From NCBI GenBank assembly GCA_030141605.1, contig JAQGDQ010001238.1, positions 2,501 through 53,087 of the forward strand: a DNA stretch of 50,587 nucleotides. Direction: 5' to 3'. The DNA is from Tubiluchus corallicola. Taxonomy: Eukaryota > Priapulida > Priapulimorpha > Priapulimorphida > Tubiluchidae. Position numbers and translations under genes: made by a program. Shown here in pieces: positions 33,801 to 45,800 of this stretch; position 1 is the first letter of the stretch, and each line of letters opens with the position of its first letter. The notes below the pieces were generated by a model that was given only the letters and a program-made list of their open reading frames with translations, had not been told where the DNA came from and did not search any database.

Positions 33801-36800
33801 AAGAAGATAATAATAACTAAAATGTTATTGCGTTTTATTATGTTATGTCATGTGACCATGACTTCTGTATATGAACTATGATTACGTTCCTGGTTGTGTC
33901 TGATAGACAATGCATTCAAACGACCTGCATTTTATTATATTCACAAAATCTAATGCTTCTTATAAACAAATTTGCACATTATATAGCTCAATCTATTATC
34001 TTTCTTCCTACCATTTCCACTAACGCATCTTTCTACCCTTCCTGTGTGATCTAACCTTTCTCCCAGTTCTTTTTTTTTGTTCACTCATCCATTACTTTTT
34101 TATCGGGTTCACATGACAGTGGGCTTATACAAGCCTTTGCTTCTCTAGCCCACTGCAGTACAATTATTCTTTTATGATAACGATAGTGTATGAAACATAA
34201 TAATTGAATACAGTAGAAGTAATAATTTTGATGTCACTGTGTGCTTAATATTGTACTGAATGTAATAATAATAATAAATAAATAAAAACATTTTCATTGT
34301 AGCAAAGAAGCAACAAGCCGAAGAAGCCAAGAAGAGGAGAAGTGAGCTTCTGTCATCTTTATTGTCAGAGAAAGAAGAAAAAGAAGAGGAGAAGAAGAAA
34401 GGTTAGCGGCACTATTATTGTTGATTGGTGTTGCACATTTTTCTCCTTTTGACATACTAGTGGTTTTTTGTTTCTAATCCATGAAGGTCAACTCAAGCGG
34501 CAGTTTCCAGTACAATATGTTTACTCCATTTTCAAAAAAATTAATTTCCCATCAGTGATTTGCAAGCAGATGCGAGACTTAGACGTATGTCAGCTAGATG
34601 CTGTCTGACGCAAGACTTAGACGTCAGCTAGATGCTGTCTGACGCAAGACTTAGACATCAGCTAGATGCTGTCTGACGCAAGACTTAGACGTCAGCTAGA
34701 TGCTGTCTACACTTTTTCTCGTCTCACATTTAGCCATAAGGATGTTAAACAATACAAATTTGGCAATACAATATGATGCTTTATTCCAACGATATCGATA
34801 ATCCAATTTTCGAACAATATGATACGAATTGATCAATTATTTCGAGCGAGAAAAATGATTCTGAACGTTTGGTTAGTTATCTATACATGCGTATAGTACA
34901 GTTCTATGTACTATACACACAGTTCTATGCAAAGCGTCTCAGTGTATTGCAACGCCGTAGTTTGTATGCTGTTTTGCCATTAATGTATAGATACATGTGA
35001 TTTATGTTTAGTCATAAAATAATATTAATGCGTAAGCTGTGACAGACAGATGTAATACACATAGATTTATAACTACATAATATATTTCCTTATGTGAGAT
35101 ATAACTGGGAAACTTCCCTTCATCAGTCGGAGAATACCTCTAGAAGTAGCGCTCTTGGCATTCGCACGTCACTAAACCGACTGAAGGGAGCCGCTATTTG
35201 AAAGAAGAAAAGTTAAGAAAATTATTCGAACAATCTTACAGATAGCTCTTTTTAACTTTTTTGAATAGCTACAGCCAAATCACATTGAAAACACCGGTTC
35301 TCGTCTGATCACCGAAGTTAAGCAACCTAGAGCCTGGTTAGTATTTGGATGGGTGACCGCCTAGGAATACCAGGTGCTGTAGGCTTGCGGGATGCCCACA
35401 CTGTATCTCGACACTAGGCTGGAGGAGCTGCACAAGCAGCCAACGGCTAGAGGGCAGAGGAGATCAAGTGACCCAACGGCCATGTGTAGAGGAGTAAACC
35501 TTCCAAATCAGGAGTGGAGCCCCGAAGGCGGACCAGTGCAGCATGCTCACTGACTCCGGGAACTCCTGCAGCCAACCTGGTGCCAAACGTATCGCTCTGC
35601 TTTCCTTTGGACTACACCAGGGAGGAAGAGAGGGGGTTCCTGTTGTCTGGGCTACTCAGGATCTCCATACACCTTGCCCAGGCAAGAATGGAGTGTGCGC
35701 CAAGAGAGTCAGTTATTGATCACATTGATGGAGCTGCAGCGTCGACTGTGGCTGAGCAGTGCGATCCTTGAGTACTGTCTCCAGTACGTTTCCAGGGCGC
35801 ACGCCTAGGCAAGGTGTATGGAGATCCTGAGTTGCCCAGACAACAGGAACCCCCTCTCTTCCTCCCTGGTGTAGTCCAAAGGAAAGCGGAGCGACACGTT
35901 TAGCACCAGGTTGGCTGCAAGAGCTGCCGGAGTCAGTGAGCATGCTGCACTGGTCCGCCTTCGGGGCTCCACTCCTGATTTGGAAGGTTTACTCCTATAT
36001 ACATGGCCGTTGGGTCACGGGTGTTTTCAACGTGATATGGTCGTAGTAAGCGCTGCACTCGATATAATAACAATGTTCCAAAAATAATGTCGATACAATA
36101 ACAATAAAAGCAAATTTTTCATATCGATATGTTATCGTTGGCATTAACATCTTGAATCAAGCTGCTATTTTCAGGAACAGTTCTGTTAGTTCCGAATGTT
36201 CTGTTAGAATATAATTTTTTTGTTCTTTACTTGTGCCACATAAACATTGTTGTTTCAGAAAGCGACGTTTCTGTTGAATTCAAAGTGCTAGACAACGTGA
36301 AAGACTTTGACAACTACCTGAACGACATTGTTGAAACGGCAGCCGATAAAGACAAAAGAATGAGTAAGCTGATAGACGGCGATGAAGACGACGGATTGAC
36401 TGAAAGCGAGAATGAACCTGTGCCTCGAGACAACGAGGATGATGAGGATGAGGGTGGGTGTTACAGAGAGACTTTTCTTAATTCACAAAAATCAGGAAAT
36501 GTCAGTTAACAAGCTCTAGTCCAGGGGTGTGCAAATTGGCGGCCCGTGGGCCACTTCCGCCCCGCCGAGAGAATTTGTGCGGCCCGCGAAGAGGTTTGTC
36601 AACCTAATGAAAGTGCGGCCCGGGCGATTAATTGAGTGTATCCAGCTGAAGTCCGTGCCACGATCCCAAAGATAGTGCGGGTAGTTTTTTCTACTAGATC
36701 GGATGCCATTAACCCTTACAAGACGGTTGTAGCTTAATAACACTGTACTACACAGACTGTGTGATACACATTACTAATATGCATTGTAATGAAATTACCA

Positions 36801-39800
36801 CTATCTGTCCTGAAAGTAGAAATATATGGTTTTTAATATAAATTTTAATAACTTCTAAAATAGTTTCTTGAGTGTAGTAGTAATGATGTACGCAGGTCGG
36901 ATGCAAAAAAAATCGTTATTAGGCCTTTCTGTACTTGGCTCCTTGATCAAACTGCCTGTGACCCACAGGAATTGCGGGAAAGTTTAATGTGGCCCGGCTA
37001 GTCAGATAATTTGCACACCCCTAGTGTATGACACGCTTTCCTTTATAGTTTTGTTTCAGTTATTGATCACACTGATGGAGCTGCAGCGTCGACTGTGGCT
37101 GAGCAGTCCGATTCCTGAACGTCTCCAGGGCCTGGGCACGCCTGGGCAAGGTGTATGGAGATCCTGAGTTGCCCAGACAACAGGAACCCCCTCTCTTCCT
37201 CCCTGGTGTAGTCCAAAGGAAAGCTGAGCGATACGTTTGGCACCAGGTTGGCTGCAGGAGCTGCCAGAGTCAGTGAGCATGCTGCACTGGTCCGCCTTCG
37301 GGGCTCCACTCCTGATTTGGAAGGTTTACTCCTCTACACATGGCCGTTGGGTCACTTGACCTCCTCCGCCCTCTAGCCGTTGGCTGCTTGTGCAGCTCCT
37401 CCGCCTAGTGTCGAGATACAGTGTGGGCATCCCACAAGCCTACAGCACCTGGTATTCCTAGGCGGCCACCCATCCAACTACTAGCCAGGCTCTATGTTGC
37501 TTAACTTCGATGATCAGACGAGAACCGGTGTTTTCAACGTGATTTGGCCGTAGTTCTTGTTTAATACCATATGCAATATCGTGTCTTGCTTTTGCAGTAT
37601 CATATAAAGGATTGTTCACTATGCTGCAAACTTTATTATTCAATGCTCGCTTGTTTTACAGATATTGGAATGTTGAGCAAACTTCAGAGCACCAAGCAGG
37701 AACTGCTGACGATAAGACAGCAATTAAAACAGATGTTAAAAGATGAAGCTGCAGATGCGGAAGACATGGTATCATCGGTTTAACTAACTTTGTGAAAGTC
37801 ATGTTTGAGGTTGTAGATAACTCACTTTGTAGAAAAGGAATAAACAACTATACTACATATTTGCACAAAACTGAAAAGCTTTTATTAGACTACATACACG
37901 TATGTAGAATGACTGCTACACTGAACACTGAGAACAAGAGTGTCCTGCACTGAACACTGAGAGTTAGACAGTAAGTAACATGAGTATCACGACTGCTGCA
38001 CTGAACACTGAGAGTGTGAGTGAGACAGTGACTAGAAAGTAAATCCAGTCACTATATATAGGTATAGGTGATTATGCAAACTTGGCTTCACAAAAACCAT
38101 TACTGTAAAATTATACTGGGGGTGAGTTTAGCTAGTAAAATGTAAAGGGATTAGTTAATAGATGGCAGCACCTAAAAAATATACAATTACAACTTCCACA
38201 TTTAGATTGTTGCCATCTTCAAGTACAGCAGATGCCTCTTAATAGACTCACTTTGGGACGGAAGTATTTTGACCCAATTAACCGACTGATTCAGTTAGCC
38301 GATGCGTGTAGCCTTTACTTTAGAAGTACGAGTCATGACTCATCACATTAGCAATGAATTTTAGAAACGAATCAATGTCAAAAATACCTATGTGTAATTA
38401 TTTAAGAAGCATAATTTATATAAGTGGATTAATAAAAAAAGAAAAAAAATTGCACAAATCTGATTGTTACCGCTAAAAATTACAAAATTCATGCAAGGTC
38501 GGTTGGTTTATGAAATTCTCGTACTGATAATAATGTTGATAATTTGTTGCTACATGGTATACATGTTCACGCAAAATGCCAAGTCACCTAGTGCTTGAGC
38601 TGCAGTGACCTTTTTTCCTCTGTGAACAGCAGCGAGAACTTCAAAAGCAAACCACTGGTCAAGTGATTAAATGTTTAGCTTCCAGAAACAACGAGGTTAA
38701 CTGCAGTGGACAAGCGGGTGACAGATTCTGAGCAGAACCACTGGTCAAGTGATTAAATGTTTAGGTTCCAGAAACGGGGGTTAACTGCAGTGGACCAGCA
38801 GGTGGCAGATTCAAATCAAAAGCCCTGTGTTAGCGTATTAGGTTGGTTGGCATCCTTCTGTCTCGGAAGACAATGGAGTGTGCGCCAAGAGAGTCAGTTA
38901 TTGATCACATTGAACGAGCTGCAGCATCGACTGTGGCTGAGTAATCAATTGATACAAACTGTTAATTAATAAGTGATTAAATCCAGATATAAAGCCAGAG
39001 ACAGTCTTTCAAATTTTGTTTTCAAAATACCTTGTGATCACTTATTCATAAAAATAAATGGCAAAAGTTAGAGAAAAACGCAGTAAAAAAAAACAGCTAG
39101 TTGGTCCATGATCAATAGTTGCTAAAAAAACGTTAAAAATGCTAAAAATGCTAAATCCAGGAGCAGCATAAACCCGGCGTTCTTATTTAAGTGATCAATT
39201 AGTAGTCGATTGATTAACAATAAACAGTCAATTTTCATTTGCCTCTGCAATTGCGAATTCTCAATCTCGGGGGGGGGGGGTGAGAGAAAATCACCGTACT
39301 GCGTACAGAAATTCTAACAATCTTTAATCGGTATACAACAGGGGTGTGCAAATTCTCTGACTAGCCGGGCCACATTAAACTTTCCCGCAATTCCCGCGGG
39401 CCACAGGCAGTTTGATCAAGGAGCCAAGTACAGAAAGGCCTAATAACGATTTTTTTGCATCCGACCTGCGTACATCATTACTACTACACTCAAGAAATTA
39501 TTTTAGAAGTTATTAAAATTTATATTACAAACCAGATATCTCTACTTTCAGGACAGATAGTGGTAATTTCATTACAATGCATATTAGTAATGTGTATCAC
39601 ACAGTCTGTGTAGTACAGTGACATTAAGCTACAACCGTCTTGTAAGGGTTAATGGCATCCGATCTAGTAGAAAAAACTAATCGCACTATCTTTGGGTTCG
39701 TGGCACGGACTTCAGCTGGATACACTCAGTTAATCGCCCGGGCCGCACTTTCATTAGGTTGACAAATCTCTTCGCGGGCCCCACAAATTCTCTTGGTGGG

Positions 39801-42800
39801 CCGTAAGTGGCCCGCGGGCCACAATTTGCACACCCCTGGTATCAGTAAAAGTGTTGAAATGCATAAATTTTTCGAATAGTAGCCCTAAAATGAGACTGCT
39901 GACCCGTGGCTCATTTATTTTTTATTTTATTGTCCTAAGACTTCCTAAGTACGTTTCTAAGTACTTAATTTATTAGTCGCATAAGTAAGAAATATTGCAT
40001 TTCTAACGGATGTAATTTTGCGAGTTTGGACTTTTATACAGGAACCAGATACGGATGAGCAACTGGTAGATGAACTAAATAAAAAGGAGAACTTCGCTGA
40101 GCTAGCTACTACTTTAAATCTGTTGTTGAAGCGTTTAGACAAAGTGTACAGTGACCATGCAGACATCGTAAGTTAGAATTTTTACTGTTATTTTGCGCAT
40201 TATTTTTATTCAACTAGTTAAACCGGTATGTACTGCTGTATTATTAAATGTACTTACTGTAAAGTTTTGGAATTTTGAGTGTACAGCAACACTTAGCATC
40301 AGTGATGGTAAGAATTTGCTACATATCTGTTGTATAGCTGTAAAAATTTATCCAGCATTGGATTTAGCTGTGTTTGCAATTATATGTGTATGTATTTATA
40401 TGTGTATGTATATGTGTATTTATGTATATGTGTATGTATTTATGTGTATATATTTATATGTATATGTGTATGTATTTATATGTGTATGTATATGTGTATG
40501 TATTTATATGTGTATGTATTTATATGTGTATGTATATGTGTATGTATTTATATGTGTATGCATATGTGTATGTATTTATATGTGTATGTATATGTGTATG
40601 TATATGTGTATGTATTTATATGTATATGTATTGTGAGGAGCAAAAATTCCTCAGAATTTATTAATTGGAGCTGTCTCCTCTTTGCTCCACCTCAACTGCA
40701 CCCCTGGTATAAATTGAAATACATAAATTACCATTCTTGTGAGAATATAGATGAATTTTTCAGTCGAATAAAGCTACCAATTTTATGCGACAGGTTCAAC
40801 AAGGTGATGATGGAGAGACTGACGAGATTTATGCAGATGAGGATGAGCCAGATTACTATGGCGATGATGAACTTGACATAATGGACGAAGATGCTGATGA
40901 AGATGTCGTTGGTAATTGCTTTGTAACTTTAAGCTTTTCTTTTCAACACATCACTTGAGTCAGCTTAATATTTTGTATACTCTTAAGCCGCAGCAACCTG
41001 GGTAATCATCATTTAACTCTTTGAATTAAGTTTCGTCGTCTCTCACCTGAGAGATAAAGCGGATGTGCTTGGACAAAAGAGAAGCACAAACAACCGAAAT
41101 CATTTCAACATGTACAGATTCAATTCAATTCAATTTCAATTTATTTATCTCTTTATAGTGTTCAATAAAACATGATTAATAAAAGAATCTCTAATAAGTT
41201 TTGAAAAATGGTTAAAATGTATAGATGGATCTAGAACTAGACAAAGGATAGCGAAAAGACTATAAAGTCACCTAGTCTGCTATCCTTTACCAAATATTTT
41301 TTTAGATACTGGTGGGCATTAATGTTATCAGTTTAATTTAGGAAACTTTAATAATTTTAAAATTATGACATTTTCTATATAATCCAGAGAAAAGAATATA
41401 CATGTACTTTAATTAGCGGGCAACAAAATAATGTCAATCTTGATTAAACTAAAAATAGCATTTAGATTTTATGTGAAATACAGGTCAAAATTGTTATGAA
41501 ATGATAAAAACACTTTGGGTTAATAATGCAATTAATCAACAACAGGAGTTAAATACATTTTGATTTGAGTGCAACTTCATTATTTCTAGGCTTATTGATT
41601 AAGAACAAATCTACTGACTTGGACAATAATACTAAATAATATAATTCTCAATATACTGATAAATTTTAAGTACAGAGTAAATGTACAAGTGAGAGACAAA
41701 AAGAGGCATCATTCACCATGTTTACTCTGTTTACAAATAATAATATGGGAAAGAGCCATTATACATATAATTCTCCTATGTATGTACTATCGTTTGTTTA
41801 GAAAGTATTAGTTCTTTGAAAGCAATTTCTGTAACTTATAGGATTCTTGAACTTTTGTGGAAGTAATGCTAGCTAGTTGTTTAAGCAAAAACTACAATCG
41901 CTTCCATGTGAATCAATGTAGCTGTGTGTAACCTATGCATATTATTTCATATTTATTCATATTTCATAATTATTTGCGATGTTTCTTATGCAATTTTTGT
42001 GTGTTTGCATAGCTGGTGCATCTAGTGTTTCATCTCAATATAAAAGAAATGTCGGACCCAGTAGCTCGTAGAGAAATCAAATCCAGAAATTGAAAGTGAA
42101 ATATTGTTCTTTAAGAATAGCTTATGTGAAAGAATTATTACATCAAAAACCTAATTTTGCCTTGCTGCGGCTAATTCTTCGCTGTTACGTGCAATTCGCC
42201 ATTTGCTAGTTAAATGGGTGCCAGTACTTGCATCTCGGAAATACATTGCACAAAAAACAGGTGCTGTACTTCTCAGTTCAGACGTGTTCAGTTGTGACGT
42301 AGTGCACATATTTGAGAGTTCATGCGTGAGCACAGCAGTAAACTTGAAATTTTATGTTTTTATGAATCATACTGAATTTCGTACAGTTCCGCACTTCAAT
42401 ATTCCCTTTCCCAAACATGTGCAATGCACTCTGGGAATTTTTGTGCTGTTGAAAATCATGTTCAGTTATGACGTCATCACTAACTTTGCTCGCTGGCCGT
42501 TAATTAAGTTTCTAACCTGTTATTTAATTATCGAAATCACTTTGACATTATTATAGCGTATACTTTTTACTATACTTCAAAGTGAGGTAGGATATGATCA
42601 ACGGTATACTTTTCGCTATACTTCAAAGTGAGGTAGGATATGATAAACTGTATACTTTTTACTATACTTCAAAGTGAGGTAGGATATGATAAACCGTATA
42701 CTTTTTACTATACTTCAAAGTGAGGTAGGATATGATCAACGGTATACTTTTTACTTTACTTCAAAGTGAGGTAGGATATGATAAACTGTATACTTTTTAC

Positions 42801-45800
42801 CCTACTTCAAAGTGAGGTAGGATATGATAAACTGTATACTTTTTACTATACTTCAAAGTGAGGTAGGATATGATAAACCGTATACTTTTTACTATACTTC
42901 AAAGTGAGGTAGGATATGATCAACGGTATACTTTTTACTTTACTTCAAAGTGAGGTAGGATATGATAAACTGTATACTTTTTACCCTACTTCAAAGTGAG
43001 GTAGGATATGATAAACTGTATACTTTTTACTATACTTCAAAGTGAGGTAGGATATGATAAACTGTATACTTTTTACTATACTTCAAAGTGAGGTAGGATA
43101 TGATAAACTGTATACTTTTTACTATACTTCAAAGCGAGGTAGGATATGATAAACTGTATACTTTTTACTTTACTTCAAAGTGAGGTAGGATATGATAAAC
43201 TGTATACTTCAAAGTGAGGTAGGATATGATAAACCGTATACTTTTTACTTTACTTCAAAGTGAGGTAGGATATGATAAACTGTATACTTTTTACTATACT
43301 TCAAAGTGAGGTAGGATATGATAAACTGTATACTTTTTACTATACTTCAAAGTGAGGTAGGATATGTTAAACTGTATACTTTTTACTATACTTCAAAGCG
43401 AGGTAGGATATGATAAACTGTATACTTTTTACTATACTTCAAAGCGAGGTAGGATATGATAAACTGTATACTTTTTACTATAGTTCAAAGTGAGGTAGGT
43501 TATGATAAACTGTATACTTTTTACTATACTTCAAAGTGAGGTAGGATATGATAAACTGTATACTTTTTACTTTACTTCAAAGTGAGGTAGGATATGATAA
43601 ACTGTATACTTTTTACTATACTTCAAAGTGAGGTAGGATATGATAAACTGTATACTTTTTACTATACTTCAAAGTGAGGTAGGATATGATAAACTGTATA
43701 CTTTTTACTATACTTCAAAGTGAAGTAGGATATGATAAACTGTATACTTTTTACTATACTTCAAAGTGAGGTAGGATATGATAAACCGTATACTTTTTAC
43801 TATACTTCAAAGTGAAGTAGGATATGATAAACTGTATACTTTTTACTATACTTCAAAGTGAGGTAGGATATGATAAACCGTATACTTTTTACTATACTTC
43901 AAAGTGAGGTAGGATATGATAAACCGTATACTTTTTACTATACTTCAAAGTGAGGTAGGATATGATAAACCGTATACTTTTTACTATACTTCAAAGTGAG
44001 GTATGATATGATAAACTGTATACTTTTTACTATACTTCAAAGTGAGGTAGGATATGATAAACCGTATACTTTTTACTATACTTCAAAGTGAGGTAGGATA
44101 TGATAAACTTTATACTTTTTACTATACTTCAAAGTGAGGTAGGATATGATAAACCGTATACTTTTTACTTTACTTCAAAGTGAGGTAGGATATGATAAAC
44201 TTTATACTTTTTACTTTACTTCAAAGTGAGGTAGGATATGATAAACTGTATACTTTTTACTATACTTCAAAGTGAGGTAGGATATGATAAACCGTATACT
44301 TTTTACTATACTTCAAAGTGAGGTAGGATATGATAAACTTTATACTTTTTACTATACTTCAAAGTGAGGTAGGATATGATAAACCGTATACTTTTTACTT
44401 TACTTCAAAGTGAGGTAGGATATGATAAACTTTATACTTTTTACTTTACTTCAAAGTGAGGTAGGATATGATAAACCGTATACTTTTTACTTTACTTCAA
44501 AGTGAGGTAGGATATGATAAACTTTATACTTTTTACTTTACTTCAAAGTGAGGTAGGATATGATAAACTTTATACTTTTTACTTTACTTCAAAGTGAGGT
44601 AGGATATGAAAAGTCACCCTGTTTTCCTTTAATAGGTTTAGAATCTACTTAAATTTTTAAAGCAAGAAATAACGCTGAACTACAAATCAGTTATTTTTTT
44701 AGTAAAAGAACTACAAAAATTTTTTTAGTAAAAGACGAAGACTATCAAGGACTGATTGCCGAGGAAGGAGAAAAGTGGGATGGAGGCTTCGCATCAGTTG
44801 CCGGGCAACCAGATTCCGATGCCACTGCTTTTGATGGCGATGAGTTAGCTGAGTCTCCAGGTGATGATGTTACTGCAGATGAGCCTGGTGAGTATTTTGT
44901 TACTTTTCTGTGATTCATGAAGAATATTTGTTTGCGTTTGTTGAGTAGTTGTACTTCGAATGTCTTTGAACCATGTGTGGAAGTTGGAATTGTACATTGT
45001 AGTTAGGTGCTGCCATCTATGTGCTGATCTTGTTACATTCTACCAGCTGACTTACCTTCAGTATAATTGTATGGTCCAGTGACTACATGCACACTGGTTC
45101 TCTCCCTATCTAAAATTAATGGTTGTTGTGAAGCCTGTGCAACTCTGCATAGGTCAAGTTTATTGTACATAGTAGTTAGGTGCTGCCATCTATGTGCTAA
45201 TCTTGTTACATTCTACCAGCTGACTTACCTTCAGTATAATTGTATGGTCTAGTGACTACATACACAATGGTCCTCTCCCTATCTAAAATTAATGGTTGTT
45301 GTGAAGCCTGTGCAACTCTGCATAGGTCAAGTTCTATACCTGTATACTGGCTGTGAAACAGGTTTTACTGACTGTTTCTTGCTTTCTAGTTTTTGCTCAA
45401 TGTTCAGTGCAGCAGTTTTGCTACTCGTGTTTTCTGTAGTTTAATAAACACTTTTCTGTTGTGTGCAGTGCAAATATTTATTATAGATTTTTGGTTCCTA
45501 TTCATACTTCTCTGTGTCTAAACTCAATCATAACAAAGTGACTGAACAACAACTTCAAAAATGACTTTCACACCCTGGGTTGAAATGTGGCAGTTTCGTT
45601 TCATTTCTGTATCTGACGTCATTGCGTTATCTTATGTTATGTATCATGTCATTACGTTATCTTACATTATGTATCTTGTCATTGCGTTATCTTACGTTAT
45701 GTATCGTGTCATTGCGTTATCTTACGTTATGTATCTTGTCATTGCATTATCTTACGTTATGTATCGTGTCATTGCGTTATCTTACGTTATGTATCTTGTC

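Noticed and set aside
35268-35386. Functional 5S rRNA gene
   Set aside because: Fused to repeat body without a terminator, shares derived changes with another repeat copy, and sits inside an OS9 intron.
36516-36743. 75-codon minus-strand frame shared by hAT copies B and D
   Set aside because: No transposase or BED-finger residues; it is retained because the two copies are recent relatives, not because it is coding.
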